Notes: generated from the sequence alone by a model not told the origin. A stretch of 64,000 nt of DNA from Marinobacter salinexigens (GCF_008370345.1 NZ_VTUU01000006.1:125316-189315), one strand, 5' to 3'. Numbered from the stretch's first letter, positions 35,800 through 45,683 are shown. Program-made: numbers and translations.

Positions 35800-36468
35800 A
35801 TGGAACACTACCTGCGACCCACGGCTTTTTTCGACTACGACAATCCGGCCGTCACCGCCTGGATCGACCAGCAACTGACAGGCGTGAACGAAGACCCGAT
35901 GGCGCAGATCCAGGCGCTCTATCTCGCAGTGCGTGACAGCATCACGTACAACCCCTATGTGTTCCAGACCGACCCCCGCACACTCTCTGCGAGTTTTGCT
36001 CTGGAATGCGGTGAAACCTACTGCATTCCCAAAGCCGTATTGCTGGGCGCAGCCGCGCGTTACCTGGGCATTCCCAGCCGTCTGGGGCTTGCAGATGTGC
36101 GTAACCACCTTTCAAGCCCGAAGCTGATTGAATGGCTGCAGTCGGACATCTTCCGCATGCACGGATTTATCGAACTGTATCTGAACGGGCAATGGGTCAA
36201 GGCTACGCCAGCGTTCAATCGCCAGCTCTGTGAAATGATGAACGTGGAGCCCCTGGCGTTCGATGGCGTGAATGACTCTGTTTTCCAGGAATTCACCGAA
36301 GACGGCAAAGCCCACATGGAATACATCAACGACCACGGTGTGTTTGATGACGTGCCGCACGACTTTATCGTGGAAGGGGTGCGTTCCGCGTACAGCCATT
36401 TATTCAACGACCTTGAAGTGGTCGACGAGCATCACGGAAGCCTCGAACAGGACATGGGCCGCCACTAA
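35800..36468 (+). CDS. Transglutaminase-like domain protein
   Basis: The 222-residue product has the transglutaminase-like core: CGETYCIPKAVLLGAAARYLGIPSRLG (Cys near residue 73), then MHGFIELYLNGQWVKATPAFN (His near residue 122). The third catalytic position, normally Asp in W-x-D-P, reads ATPAF here, so the classic triad is incomplete, a feature I believe is shared by this subfamily. It probably acts as a protease or scaffold in the cytosol; no signal peptide is present. The terminator that follows belongs to ahpF. Confidence 0.75.
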   Translation: MEHYLRPTAFFDYDNPAVTAWIDQQLTGVNEDPMAQIQALYLAVRDSITYNPYVFQTDPRTLSASFALECGETYCIPKAVLLGAAARYLGIPSRLGLADVRNHLSSPKLIEWLQSDIFRMHGFIELYLNGQWVKATPAFNRQLCEMMNVEPLAFDGVNDSVFQEFTEDGKAHMEYINDHGVFDDVPHDFIVEGVRSAYSHLFNDLEVVDEHHGSLEQDMGRH

Positions 36469-36478
36469 CGCGTTAAAT

Positions 36479-36518
36479 ACAAAAAAAACCGGTGACCCGC
36501 ATCCTGCGGGCACCGGTT
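36479..36518 (-). terminator. Intrinsic terminator for ahpF
   Basis: Read on the minus strand, AAACCGGTG-CCCGCA and TGCGGG-CACCGGTTT form a long stem with a 3-base loop followed by eight T. It lies 35 bases after the ahpF stop. Confidence 0.85.
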
Positions 36519-36552
36519 TGGGGATCAGCCTGGCTATCCTGGCTGTATGCGC

Positions 36553-38118
36553 TTACTCCGCAGAGTTACGGATCAGGAAGTCAAAAGCACTCAACGCTGC
36601 TTTGGAGCCTTCACCCATGGAAATCACAATCTGCTTGTAAGGTACGGTGGTCGCATCACCCGCCGCGAACACACCCGGTATGGACGTTTCGTTGCGGTCG
36701 TTAACAATGATTTCACCGTGCTGGCTCAGTTCAATATCGCCTTTCAGCCATTCCGTGTTCGGCACCAGTCCGATCTGGACAAACACGCCTTCCAGCTCAA
36801 CGTGATGTGCTTCTCCACTATTGCGATCGGTGTAGGACAGACCATTCACCTTGCCGTTCTCACCGGTAATTTCGGTGGTCTGGCCGGAAGTGATAATGTC
36901 CACATTCGGCAGACTGCGCAGTTTCTTCTGCAGCACTTCATCCGCACGCATCTCGGCACCAAATTCGACCAGAGTTACGTGGCCGACAATACCGGCCAGA
37001 TCAATCGCTGCTTCCACACCGGAGTTACCACCACCGATCACCGCTACGCGCTTACCTTTGAACAGCGGGCCATCGCAGTGCGGGCAATACGCCACGCCCT
37101 TGTTGCGGTATTCATCCTCACCCGGAACTCCCAACTGACGCCAGCGGGCACCGGTGGACAGAATCACGGTACGGGACTTCAGTGAAGCACCATTGGCAAG
37201 GCGCACTTCGTGCAAACCGCCGGGCTGGGCTGCCGGGATCAGCTTCTCGGCACGCTGCATGTTCATGATATCCACGTCGTACTCATTGACGTGTTGTTCC
37301 ATAGCCGCGACCAGCTTCGGGCCTTCTGTGTAAGGCACGGAAATCAGGTTCTCGATGCCCATGGTGTCGCTGACCTGGCCACCAAAGCGCTCAGCCGCGA
37401 TGCCGGTTGCAATCCCCTTCCGGGCCGCATAGATGGACGCCGCAGAACCAGCCGGGCCACCACCGATGACCAATACCTCGAAAGCGTCCTTCTGGTTGAT
37501 CTTCTCGGCCTCTTTCTCATCAGACTTGCTGTCCAGCTTGGCCACAATCTCTTCAAGCGTCATACGGCCCTGGCCCCAGGACTCACCATTCAGGTAAACA
37601 CTCGGTACCGCCATGACTTCACGCTTCTCGACTTCGTCCTGGAACAGGGCACCGTCGATGGAGGTGTTCTTGATCTTCGGGTTAAGCACGCTCATCAGGT
37701 TCAAAGCCTGAACCACATCCGGGCAGTTCTGACAGGACAGGGAGAAATACGTCTCGAACTCATATTCACCGTCCAGATCCTTGATCTGTTCGATCAGATC
37801 CTGGGACTCCTTGGACGGATGACCACCCACCTGCAGCAGGGCCAGTACCAGCGAGGTGAACTCGTGGCCCATGGGGATACCGGCGAAACGGACACCGATG
37901 TCAGTACCCACGCGGTTGATGGCAAAAGAAGGACGACGAACGTCAGCCGATTCTTCGGTGCGAAGACTGATCTTCTCAGACATCGGCTCCAGTTCTTCCA
38001 GAAGTTCCTTCAGTTCCTGAGACTTCGGGCTGTCGTCATAAGCGGCAACCAGTTCAATCGGCTGCTGCAGCTTGTCCATGTAGGCAGTCAGTTGTTGCTT
38101 GATGTTTGCGTCCAGCAT
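36553..38118 (-). CDS. ahpF: Alkyl hydroperoxide reductase subunit F
   Basis: The 521-residue product has the N-terminal double thioredoxin-fold domain with [13 protein letters not shown] (CxxC, residues ~129-132). Then come an FAD motif [19 protein letters not shown], the redox centre [23 protein letters not shown] and a C-terminal [17 protein letters not shown]. It passes electrons from NADH through FAD and disulfides to AhpC. ahpC itself is 4.6 kb away on the same strand, separated by three plus-strand genes. An OxyR-like site lies 116 bases upstream. Confidence 0.93.
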   Translation of the reverse strand: MLDANIKQQLTAYMDKLQQPIELVAAYDDSPKSQELKELLEELEPMSEKISLRTEESADVRRPSFAINRVGTDIGVRFAGIPMGHEFTSLVLALLQVGGHPSKESQDLIEQIKDLDGEYEFETYFSLSCQNCPDVVQALNLMSVLNPKIKNTSIDGALFQDEVEKREVMAVPSVYLNGESWGQGRMTLEEIVAKLDSKSDEKEAEKINQKDAFEVLVIGGGPAGSAASIYAARKGIATGIAAERFGGQVSDTMGIENLISVPYTEGPKLVAAMEQHVNEYDVDIMNMQRAEKLIPAAQPGGLHEVRLANGASLKSRTVILSTGARWRQLGVPGEDEYRNKGVAYCPHCDGPLFKGKRVAVIGGGNSGVEAAIDLAGIVGHVTLVEFGAEMRADEVLQKKLRSLPNVDIITSGQTTEITGENGKVNGLSYTDRNSGEAHHVELEGVFVQIGLVPNTEWLKGDIELSQHGEIIVNDRNETSIPGVFAAGDATTVPYKQIVISMGEGSKAALSAFDFLIRNSAE

Positions 38119-38432
38119 CGGCGTTTCCTCTTGGAATCTCTGAAGTTCTGAGTTCAGAACGTGATTAACTGTTGATGGGAGTAAGATACGGGTCGGCTAG
38201 CCTGCTCTCAAATTAATTGACCTAAAACGTTTGATAGGCCATTGCTATATAATCGTCTGAGATTCCCCGTTCATCCTCGTGAGCTAACCCATCGAATGGG
38301 GCGCTAATAGCCCTAATAAGGCTCAAACTAGGACAAATAGCGTATTTTGGAGTCGATCAGGCTTAACTATGATGACAGTAAGAACCCTGTCGCAAATGTT
38401 GCATTGACTCCGGACAACCGGAAAGGCAAACC
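38119..38432. other. Divergent promoter region of ahpF and the DUF3581 gene
   Basis: A 314-base gap with no gene. It contains the OxyR-like dyad at 38234-38248 and AT-rich promoter-like stretches on both sides. The rest, including TAATAGCCCTAATAAGGCT near 38305, has no assignable function. Confidence 0.6.
38234..38248. promoter_or_regulatory. OxyR-like dyad ATAG-N7-CTAT upstream of ahpF
   Basis: ATAGGCCATTGCTAT fits the half-operator pattern ATAG-N7-CTAT that OxyR binds. It is centred ~123 bases before the ahpF start. The second half site expected 10 bases away is degenerate. Confidence 0.6.
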
Positions 38433-39164
38433 ATGTTTCTAGAACGTTTTCACGCCGTCGAGAATGACCACATCCAGATCACGGCTGCTCAGGCCAGCCG
38501 ATTCGCCAAGGAAATCGCCGGTGATTTCAACCCGATACACGATCCCGACGCCCGGCGCTTCTGTGTACCCGGAGACTTGCTGTTTGCCCTGGTTCTGTCC
38601 CACTTCGGGCTATCGGAGAAAATGACATTCCGGTTCAAAAACCTGGTGGGTAATGGTGTATCCCTGCAATTCCGTGAGAACGACGCGGGCAACATTGACG
38701 TCTGCGACGACGCGGGCAAGATCTACCTCGAAGTCTCCCGCGAAGGCACCTCCACCCGGGACGATAAAATCATTGAAGACTTTATCCGCTGTTACGTTGC
38801 AGCCTCGGGCAAAAATTTCCCGCACACCCTGCAACCGCTGATGGAATCCCGGGATGTGATGTTCAATCCGGACAGGCCCATGGTGATGTATGAGAGCATG
38901 AGTCTGGCCCTGAACAGCCTGGAGATCCCCTCACCGGAACTGGAACTGGATAACGCCGAACTGGAAGCCGCTGGCAAGCGGGGTAATGTCACCCTGGATT
39001 ATCACCTCACATCCGGAGACGCCAGTTGCGGCGAAGTTACCAAAAGCCTGGTGCTCGGCGGGCTCCGTCCCTATAGCCAGGAAGCAATGGATAGCGTTCT
39101 GGAAGAGTTCTACCGCCTGAAGGCCCGGGGCGTTGACTACGGCAGCGAAGCAGCCAACTCCTGA
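38433..39164 (+). CDS. DUF3581 family protein
   Basis: The 243-residue cytosolic product starts MFLERFHAVENDHIQITAAQASRFAKEIAGDFNPIHD, the block that marks DUF3581 in marine Gammaproteobacteria. The EIAGDFNPIHDPDARRF stretch resembles the hot-dog dehydratase (MaoC) motif DxNPiH, so a hot-dog fold is likely; LRPYSQEAMDSVLEEFYRL ends it. The function is unknown. It may belong to peroxide-linked genes by position only. Confidence 0.75.
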   Translation: MFLERFHAVENDHIQITAAQASRFAKEIAGDFNPIHDPDARRFCVPGDLLFALVLSHFGLSEKMTFRFKNLVGNGVSLQFRENDAGNIDVCDDAGKIYLEVSREGTSTRDDKIIEDFIRCYVAASGKNFPHTLQPLMESRDVMFNPDRPMVMYESMSLALNSLEIPSPELELDNAELEAAGKRGNVTLDYHLTSGDASCGEVTKSLVLGGLRPYSQEAMDSVLEEFYRLKARGVDYGSEAANS

Positions 39165-39237
39165 TCAGGATCATCCGGCCGGTTGTTTATTCGGTCTAAA
39201 CTGTCCTCTGTGAATTCCACCTTAAGGACAGCAGCGC

Positions 39238-42075
39238 ATGGCAGGAAACCGTTTGAAGGGCGAACCGATGTCCGCATACCGGCTATCGCCCGCTGCTGTT
39301 ATTGAAGCTCTGGGAAGCAACGCATCTTCTGGGTTGAGCGAAAATGAGGCCCGCGCCCGCCTTGAGCGGGATGGGCCGAATGCACTAACGGCAGCCAGAC
39401 CCATTTCCCCCTGGCGCAAGTTGTTCGCTCAGTTCCGCGAACCTTTGGTTGCGCTGCTGCTGGTCGCAGCCGTCATCTCCTTTTCCCTTTGGCTGCTGGA
39501 GCAGGACTCCGACCTCCCCTACGAAGCCATCGCCATCCTCGCCATTGTCCTTCTGAACGCTGCAATGGGTTTCGTCCAACAGGCCCGGGCCGAACAGTCG
39601 GTGAATGAACTTCAGCGAATGTCCGCAAGCCAGGCCACCGTCATTCGGGGTGGCGAGCAGATCCGCATCGCGGCAAATGACATCGTGGCTGGCGATATCA
39701 TTCTTCTGGAGGAAGGCGACACCGTGCCAGCCGATGGCCGGCTGCTTCAGTCCATCGCCCTGCAGACCGCCGAAGCCGCCCTGACCGGAGAAAGCCTGCC
39801 TGAGGCCAAGGAACCCGAGACCATAATCGGAGAGGCCCCACTCGGGGACCGACAGAACATGGTATTCAGTGGTACCACCGTTACCTACGGGCGTGGTAAG
39901 GCGGTAGTGACTGCAACCGGCATGCAAACCCAGATGGGACAGATTGCTGGCATGCTCGAGGAGGCGCCGCCAGAAACCACGCCACTGCAGCAGGAACTTG
40001 CCCGTGTTGGTCGCCTGCTCGGGCTGGTCGTCATTGCCATTGCCGTCATCATTATCGCAACCATCATTGCGGTCGAACACGTTTCCGGGCTGGCCGGGCT
40101 GTTTGATGTGCTGATCCTCGGGGTCGCACTTGCTGTGGCGGCCGTTCCGGAAGGGTTGCCTGCCATCGTTACCGCCGTCCTGGCGTTAGGCGTTCAGAGA
40201 ATGGCAAAGCGAAATGCGATTGTCCGCCACCTGGCGGCGGTGGAAACGCTGGGTTCTGCCAATGTGATCGCATCGGACAAAACCGGCACACTCACCCGAA
40301 ATGAAATGACGGTGCGCGCCGTCGTTACCGCAAGCGGTCGCGTTACCCTCAGCGGCACCGGCTACAACCCCATTGGAGAGATCAAAGCCGACGGCGGCAC
40401 AGAGACAATCACCGCCCCCCTGCGCCACGAACTGGAAAGGGCCCTGACAGTCGGGGACCGGGCCACCAATGCCATCCTCCAGGAAGAGGACGGCCAGTGG
40501 CGTATCCAGGGCGACCCAACGGAAGGAGCACTGATTGTCGCGGCCCGCAAAATCGGCCTCGCGGATGCCACGCTGGACGCCCGCTATGAGAGAGTTGGCG
40601 AGGTCCCTTTCTCGTCTGAACGCAAACTCATGTCCACCCTGCATACCGACAGCGAGCAACGAGCCCACATCCAGGTGTTCACCAAAGGGGCACCCGATGT
40701 CCTTCTCAGCCGTTGTAATCGAGAGCGCATAGGCCAGGAAACCCGCGAGCTGACACCGGAACGCAGAGCTGACATCCTCAGAGCCAACGAAGAACTCGCC
40801 GGGGAGGCGCTACGCACCCTCGGCGTGGCCGCAAAGCAGGTGCCCGCAGAGAGCTTCGAACCCGACGCCGTGGGTGAGCATCTTGAAACCGACCTTATAT
40901 TCATCGGGTTGATTGGCATGATCGACCCACCCCGGGACGAGGCAAAAGCCGCTGTCTCCGAGGCCCTTGCGGCCGGCATCCGTCCAGTCATGATTACCGG
41001 TGATCACCCGGTTACGGCTGCGGTGATTGGCAGAGAGCTGGGTATCTGTCGGGATGATCGGGCAATCACCGGTGCCGAACTCGACAAAATGCCAGATGAG
41101 CGTTTACGCGAGATAGTCCGGCAGATCTCGGTTTATGCCCGCGTTAACCCGGAACACAAGCTGCGGATTGTGCGGGCACTGCAACAGAATCAGGCCATCG
41201 TTGCGATGACTGGTGATGGGGTCAATGACGCCCCCGCCCTTCGCAACGCCGATATCGGGGTTGCCATGGGTATCACCGGCACCGATGTATCCCGAAAGGC
41301 GGCCGACATTGTGCTGGCCGATGACAATTTCGCCTCTATCGTCGCCGCCGTTGAGGAAGGGCGCACCATTTTTGCCAATATCCGGAAATTCCTGCGCTAC
41401 CTGCTTTCCACCAACATGGGCGAAGTTCTGACCATGTTCTTTGGTGTGCTACTGGCGGATGTTATCGGCTTGTCGGCTGGCAGCGGAAGCCTTGCCCTGC
41501 CCCTGCTGGCAACGCACATTCTGTGGATAAACATGGTCAGTGATGGCGCCCCTGCACTTGCTCTGGGACTGGACCCGAGCATCAACGACACCATGCGGGA
41601 TGCGCCGAGACCCAGGGTGGAAGGCGTTATTACCCACCGGATGTGGGTAAATATTGTATTTATCGGAGTGATTGTCGCCGCTGGCACGCTGCTGATACTG
41701 GATGCCTCAATGCCCGGCGGGATCATTGAAGGTCACGGGAGCCTCGCGTATGGACAGACGATGGCCTTTACGACACTGGTACTGTTTTCCCTGTTTGCGG
41801 TCTTTGTCTCCCGCTCTGATGATCAGACTGCATTCCGCGGGTTGTTCACCAACCGCTGGCTCTGGGGCTCCGTCCTGCTGTCCCTGCTGTTACAGGTAGC
41901 CGTGGTTTATGTACCGTTTCTTCAGAAGGCCTTTTCAACGGTCAGCCTGGAACCGGGGGACTGGATACGCTGCACTCTCGTCGCCAGCTCGGTTCTTTGG
42001 CTCAGCGAGCTGGTCCGCTTCATCGTTCGATGGAAGCACCGCCAACTGGCCACAACCGGCCCCGGAAGCGTATAA
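39238..42075 (+). CDS. Calcium-type (P2) cation-transporting P-type ATPase
   Basis: The 945-residue product has the N-terminal cation ATPase domain (GLSENEARARLERDGPNAL), the actuator TGES loop (AALTGESLPEAKE) and the membrane PEGLP motif typical of Ca2+ pumps (AVAAVPEGLPAIVTAV). It also has phosphorylation site SDKTGTLT with Asp347, the KGAPD nucleotide-binding motif and the hinge MTGDGVNDAPAL, then a C-terminal domain with six helices. It likely exports Ca2+ (or Mn2+) from the cytosol. The AAGGA site precedes the ATG. Confidence 0.9.
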   Translation: MAGNRLKGEPMSAYRLSPAAVIEALGSNASSGLSENEARARLERDGPNALTAARPISPWRKLFAQFREPLVALLLVAAVISFSLWLLEQDSDLPYEAIAILAIVLLNAAMGFVQQARAEQSVNELQRMSASQATVIRGGEQIRIAANDIVAGDIILLEEGDTVPADGRLLQSIALQTAEAALTGESLPEAKEPETIIGEAPLGDRQNMVFSGTTVTYGRGKAVVTATGMQTQMGQIAGMLEEAPPETTPLQQELARVGRLLGLVVIAIAVIIIATIIAVEHVSGLAGLFDVLILGVALAVAAVPEGLPAIVTAVLALGVQRMAKRNAIVRHLAAVETLGSANVIASDKTGTLTRNEMTVRAVVTASGRVTLSGTGYNPIGEIKADGGTETITAPLRHELERALTVGDRATNAILQEEDGQWRIQGDPTEGALIVAARKIGLADATLDARYERVGEVPFSSERKLMSTLHTDSEQRAHIQVFTKGAPDVLLSRCNRERIGQETRELTPERRADILRANEELAGEALRTLGVAAKQVPAESFEPDAVGEHLETDLIFIGLIGMIDPPRDEAKAAVSEALAAGIRPVMITGDHPVTAAVIGRELGICRDDRAITGAELDKMPDERLREIVRQISVYARVNPEHKLRIVRALQQNQAIVAMTGDGVNDAPALRNADIGVAMGITGTDVSRKAADIVLADDNFASIVAAVEEGRTIFANIRKFLRYLLSTNMGEVLTMFFGVLLADVIGLSAGSGSLALPLLATHILWINMVSDGAPALALGLDPSINDTMRDAPRPRVEGVITHRMWVNIVFIGVIVAAGTLLILDASMPGGIIEGHGSLAYGQTMAFTTLVLFSLFAVFVSRSDDQTAFRGLFTNRWLWGSVLLSLLLQVAVVYVPFLQKAFSTVSLEPGDWIRCTLVASSVLWLSELVRFIVRWKHRQLATTGPGSV

Positions 42076-42116
42076 ATATCCCTGAAACCCGCACACAAAC
42101 AATGGAGCACAGACGA

Positions 42117-42593
42117 ATGACCATTCAAGTAGGCGATCACTTGCCTGATGTTGAACTGCAGATCATGGGAGAAAAAGGCCCGGAACTCGTACGCACTGCC
42201 GATCTGTTCGGGGGTAAAAAAGTGGTCCTGTTCGCCGTGCCCGGCGCCTTCACGCCTACCTGCTCCGCCGCCCACCTTCCGGGCTTTGTGGTGCACGTTG
42301 ATAAAATTCGTGACAAAGGCGTGGACAGCATCATCTGCACATCGGTCAACGATGCCTTCGTCATGGATGCCTGGGGAAAATCCCAGAATGCGGACGAAAT
42401 CATCATGCTGGCCGATGGCCTTGGTGACTTTGCCAGTGCTCTGGGGCTGACCCAGGACCGGACCGCCAACAAGATGGGCATTCGCAGCCAGCGCTACGCC
42501 ATGATCATCAACGATGGCACCGTGGAGCTTCTGAATATCGACAGCAAAGGACTGGACACCACCAGCGCCGAGACCCTTCTTGCAGCTCTCTGA
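42117..42593 (+). CDS. Prx5-type peroxiredoxin
   Basis: The ATG at 42117 follows GGAG by 9 bases and gives 158 residues. The peroxidatic centre is VPGAFTPTCSAAHLPGF (Cys near 49), with IICTSVNDAFVMDAWGK and RSQRYAMIINDGTVE following, the Prx5/AhpE-like redoxin pattern. Alone, without a fused glutaredoxin domain, it reduces peroxides using glutathione/glutaredoxin or thioredoxin. It lies 41 bases after the ATPase gene. Confidence 0.88.
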   Translation: MTIQVGDHLPDVELQIMGEKGPELVRTADLFGGKKVVLFAVPGAFTPTCSAAHLPGFVVHVDKIRDKGVDSIICTSVNDAFVMDAWGKSQNADEIIMLADGLGDFASALGLTQDRTANKMGIRSQRYAMIINDGTVELLNIDSKGLDTTSAETLLAAL

Positions 42594-42623
42594 TAGCTGC
42601 TGATGTCCCGCAGCCCAAAACAC

Positions 42624-42652
42624 AAAAACCCCGGCGTAATGCCGGGGTTTTT
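42624..42652. terminator. Bidirectional intrinsic terminator between the redoxin gene and ahpC
   Basis: AAAAACCCCGGC and GCCGGGGTTTTT form a 12-bp stem with a 5-base loop and A/T runs on both sides, so it can stop the redoxin gene from the left and ahpC from the right. Confidence 0.85.
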
Positions 42653-42712
42653 GTTGTGAGAGAAGCCTGCACCGCAGACCTCGCTCTGATCGTTTTTTCC
42701 CGTAGGAAAAAC

Positions 42713-43276
42713 TTAGATCTTGCCAACCAGGTCCAGAGACGGAGCCAGAGTAGCTTCACCTTCTTTCCACTTGGCCGGGCAAACTTCGCCAGGATTGTTG
42801 CGAACGTACTGAGCAGCTTTAACCTTGCGCAGCAGGTCGTCTGCGTCACGGCCGATGCCTTCAGCAGTGATTTCAACAGCCTGGATAACACCATCCGGAT
42901 CGATCAGGAAGGTAGCGCGATCTGCCAGGCCCTGGCCTTCACGCATAACACCGAAGTTGTTGGTGATGGTGCCAGTCTGGTCGCCTACCATGTAGTAGTT
43001 GATCTTGGCGATGGTGTCGGAAGCGTCGTGCCATGCTTTGTGGGTGAAGTGAGTGTCGGTGGACACGGAGAACACTTCAACGCCCAGCTTCTGCAGCTCT
43101 TCGTACTTGTCTGCAACGTCGCCCAGCTCGGTCGGGCATACGAAGGTGAAGTCGGCCGGGTAGAAGAAGAATACCGCCCACTTGCCTTTAACATTGGCTT
43201 CAGAAATTTCAACGAACTCGCCCTGTTTGAAAGCGGTTGCGTTAAACGGCTTGATCTCGCTGTTTACGATACCCAT
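42713..43276 (-). CDS. ahpC: Alkyl hydroperoxide reductase subunit C (typical 2-Cys peroxiredoxin)
   Basis: From the ATG at 43276 (AGGAG site) the product has 187 residues: peroxidatic [14 protein letters not shown] (Cys near 47), [16 protein letters not shown], and resolving [11 protein letters not shown] near residue 166. It is the partner of AhpF and detoxifies peroxides. An extension to 43390 has no ribosome site. The OxyR-like dyad is ~107 bases upstream. Confidence 0.93.
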   Translation of the reverse strand: MGIVNSEIKPFNATAFKQGEFVEISEANVKGKWAVFFFYPADFTFVCPTELGDVADKYEELQKLGVEVFSVSTDTHFTHKAWHDASDTIAKINYYMVGDQTGTITNNFGVMREGQGLADRATFLIDPDGVIQAVEITAEGIGRDADDLLRKVKAAQYVRNNPGEVCPAKWKEGEATLAPSLDLVGKI

Positions 43277-43556
43277 TGTGGATAACTCCTTAATTTCGTG
43301 AGTGTAGGAATCTGATGAATTAACGACGCCCAAGATACTGAGTTTCTGCGCCTGGTTAAAATTGATAATTCCCAACCGTAAGATAGGCACTGCCTATACT
43401 GGATATCCCGGGAAATCATCTGCCGCACCAAGCGACACAATAGCCGCTCTCAACTCCATGAAACGGCTACTGTTTTCCCTTTATGGGGACACCGCTGGCA
43501 AGTTCAATTGTCTGGACACTAAGAATAGGGATTTTCAGTGACGTTTTAATGAAACG
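43277..43556. other. Upstream region of ahpC
   Basis: No gene is seen. The region holds the OxyR-like dyad at 43383-43397 and, toward 43500, featureless sequence up to the terminator at 43557. Confidence 0.5.
43383..43397. promoter_or_regulatory. OxyR-like dyad ATAG-N7-CTAT upstream of ahpC
   Basis: ATAGGCACTGCCTAT is a perfect inverted repeat except for its centre and fits ATAG-N7-CTAT. It shares the ATAGGC start with the ahpF site and has nearly the same distance to its gene (107 vs 116 bases). Confidence 0.65.
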
Positions 43557-43582
43557 AAAAAGCCCGCAACAGCGGGCTTTTC
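43557..43582 (-). terminator. Intrinsic terminator for the large lipoprotein gene
   Basis: On the minus strand, AAAAGCCCGC and GCGGGCTTTTT form the stem with a 4-base loop, followed by T residues. It lies 17 bases after the lipoprotein stop. Confidence 0.8.
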
Positions 43583-43598
43583 CAGAGATTGATGGCGT

Positions 43599-45593
43599 TT
43601 ACTCAGTCACATCAATCAATACCGCCATACCAAGCTCGTCCGCATTTCCGGTATCACTTTCCATATACCGGGTAGTGAACACACCCAGGCTGGCATCTTC
43701 ATTGAAGAAGCCGTCCAGCACAGTGGTGCCGGAATCGCCATCGGCAATGGTGATTTCGGTAGCACCATTTGCAGCAATGGTGTAATCGAAACCAAAGTCA
43801 CTCACCTGATCAACACCAACAGCGATGTCTCCACCAAGGCCGTTCTTGACTGCTTCAGAGAAACGCCCGTTCAGGGTGCCATCAGCGGCGGAATCCATGG
43901 TCATCAGCGTGTTGAACTGGCTGGCAGTCATCGCGATATCACCGTTCACCTGGTCATCGTAGTGCATGGCCAGATACATCAAACGATAGGTTTTGCCGGT
44001 CAGCGTCAGCTGGGATTCAGGCAGTTTGACCAGCATGGTCTTGCCGAAGATCGCTTCCTGCTCGTTCGCTCCTGAGGATTCAGTGAAGTCAATGTAGTCG
44101 GTGGAATCATTGACGAAACCAACCCGGCCACCCTCTTCTCCGAGGATGGTACCGTCAGACTGGATATCCAGAGCCACACCGCTCTCCGCTGGCTCGGTCC
44201 AGGGTGCGTACTCAACACCCGACGCAGATACGAACAGACTATGGGCTTCAGCCTCACCCACATCAACCGTAAAGCCGTCGAAAGTAACGGTATTGATTTC
44301 AGTGATCATCTCAATACCACCACCGAACAACGAGCCTTCAAACCACACGCGACCATAATTGCCGGACAGGTCAGCAGCGGTCAGGTTGGACGGCTTGCGC
44401 GAGAACACCTCAAGGGAGCGCATGACGTCGTCACCTTTCTTGGCATCCGGATCCAGTGAATAGGTGTCGTTAGACTCGTTATAGATGGTTTCGTATGACA
44501 CTGCGGCTTCGTGAGACAACGCGAACAGAAGGCCCGTGTTCTTGACCTGTTGGAAGGTGTAAGTGACCGCAGGCATGCGTCGTGCCTCCCAGCCATCATC
44601 ATCCACTTCTTCCTCAAACTCGCCCTCTGCCGTCAGGATGCCATCGGCGTTGAAGCTGACAGCGAAGCTCTCATCTTCAAGGACCTCTGAATCCACCGAG
44701 TAGTAAATATAGGGAGTCTGCAGGTCAGTGCCATACATGTCTCCGTAGGCAGAATCTTCCTGAGTAAAGTCGAGGTTTACCGTGCCACTGCCCTGGTCGG
44801 TGACGCTGAACTCGCCAAACCACATATCGTGTGCGACTTCACCGTAGCCATTGCCATCTTCGTCGCCTAACTCGATTGCGAGCGCAGCGCTGAAATAGTT
44901 ACCCGCGATGGATGCGCCATCACCTTCGGGCGCGGACACAGCCGCTACTTCATTTTCAACGAAGGCGCCAACTTCCCGCTCAAGGGTCTCAAACATCTCA
45001 TCAAGGTTCGCACCGGCCGTGAGATCAAATTCCTCAACCTTGCCGCTGAGCTCGACAATATCGGTGACGACCAGTTCCCCAAGGTCCGCACCCTGCTCAA
45101 TGAACTTGCGCAGGACAAATTCAGAGGCCGGTGAGATATTCACCGCCTGCTCTACCACCTGAGCCCGAAGTTCATTGCCGTTCTGGCCGGTAATACGGAC
45201 GATCAGGTCACCCGCGAGGTTCACACCCTGGGGAAGGGTTAACTCGTAATCACCGGTAATGGATGTCTGTGATGTGGCAAGTACATCACCAATCTGGTTG
45301 CCTTCGTTATCCACCCGGATCAGCTCAACCAAGGCGCCCTGCACGGGCTCCAGCCCGGTGATCGCAGCCGCAACCGGTGGAACCACAAAGTTCAAAGCAA
45401 CTTCAAACACGTTCTTTTGCTCAAACTGAGCAACCAAACCACCGGGCGCTGTAGCGGTACCAGAAACAACGGTCTGATTGACCGTCGTGCCATCTGAACT
45501 GGACGAGCTGTTGTCATCGCTGTTAACACAACCCGCAAGAACCAACGGCGACGCAATGGCGACAGCCAGCGCCAGCTTCTTGAAATTACCCAT
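43599..45593 (-). CDS. Large hypothetical lipoprotein
   Basis: The 664-residue product has a lipoprotein signal (KKLALAVAIASPLVLAGCVNS) followed by a Ser/Asp-rich linker. Residues ~45-160 look like a carboxypeptidase-regulatory-like beta domain (GALVELIRVDNEGNQIGDVLATSQTSITGDYELTLP). The rest is acidic, with many beta strands and no recognised family. It is likely surface- or periplasm-anchored. Its acidity and length suit a marine secreted-envelope protein; the function is unknown. Confidence 0.7.
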   Translation of the reverse strand: MGNFKKLALAVAIASPLVLAGCVNSDDNSSSSSDGTTVNQTVVSGTATAPGGLVAQFEQKNVFEVALNFVVPPVAAAITGLEPVQGALVELIRVDNEGNQIGDVLATSQTSITGDYELTLPQGVNLAGDLIVRITGQNGNELRAQVVEQAVNISPASEFVLRKFIEQGADLGELVVTDIVELSGKVEEFDLTAGANLDEMFETLEREVGAFVENEVAAVSAPEGDGASIAGNYFSAALAIELGDEDGNGYGEVAHDMWFGEFSVTDQGSGTVNLDFTQEDSAYGDMYGTDLQTPYIYYSVDSEVLEDESFAVSFNADGILTAEGEFEEEVDDDGWEARRMPAVTYTFQQVKNTGLLFALSHEAAVSYETIYNESNDTYSLDPDAKKGDDVMRSLEVFSRKPSNLTAADLSGNYGRVWFEGSLFGGGIEMITEINTVTFDGFTVDVGEAEAHSLFVSASGVEYAPWTEPAESGVALDIQSDGTILGEEGGRVGFVNDSTDYIDFTESSGANEQEAIFGKTMLVKLPESQLTLTGKTYRLMYLAMHYDDQVNGDIAMTASQFNTLMTMDSAADGTLNGRFSEAVKNGLGGDIAVGVDQVSDFGFDYTIAANGATEITIADGDSGTTVLDGFFNEDASLGVFTTRYMESDTGNADELGMAVLIDVTE

Positions 45594-45664
45594 AACTTCT
45601 CCTTATTGATGGATCTCTCGACTACACAAGTACAGAAGAAGTTAGCAGCGATTTTTTACAACAC

Positions 45665-45683
45665 ACCCCCCCAAACGGGGGGT
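45665..45683. repeat. GC-rich 7-bp inverted repeat
   Basis: ACCCCCC (45665-45671) pairs with GGGGGGT (45677-45683) across a 5-base loop. It lies ~70 bases upstream of the large lipoprotein gene and ~50 bases after the stop of the small gene at 45737. There is no T-run, so it may be a weak terminator or an operator. Confidence 0.4.

Noticed and set aside
37210..38151. Plus-strand frame of ~310 residues
   Set aside because: It is antisense to ahpF and shows no family pattern.
42002..42623. Minus-strand frame of ~230 residues opposite the redoxin gene
   Set aside because: It mirrors the Prx5 gene, which has a complete active-site pattern and ribosome site.
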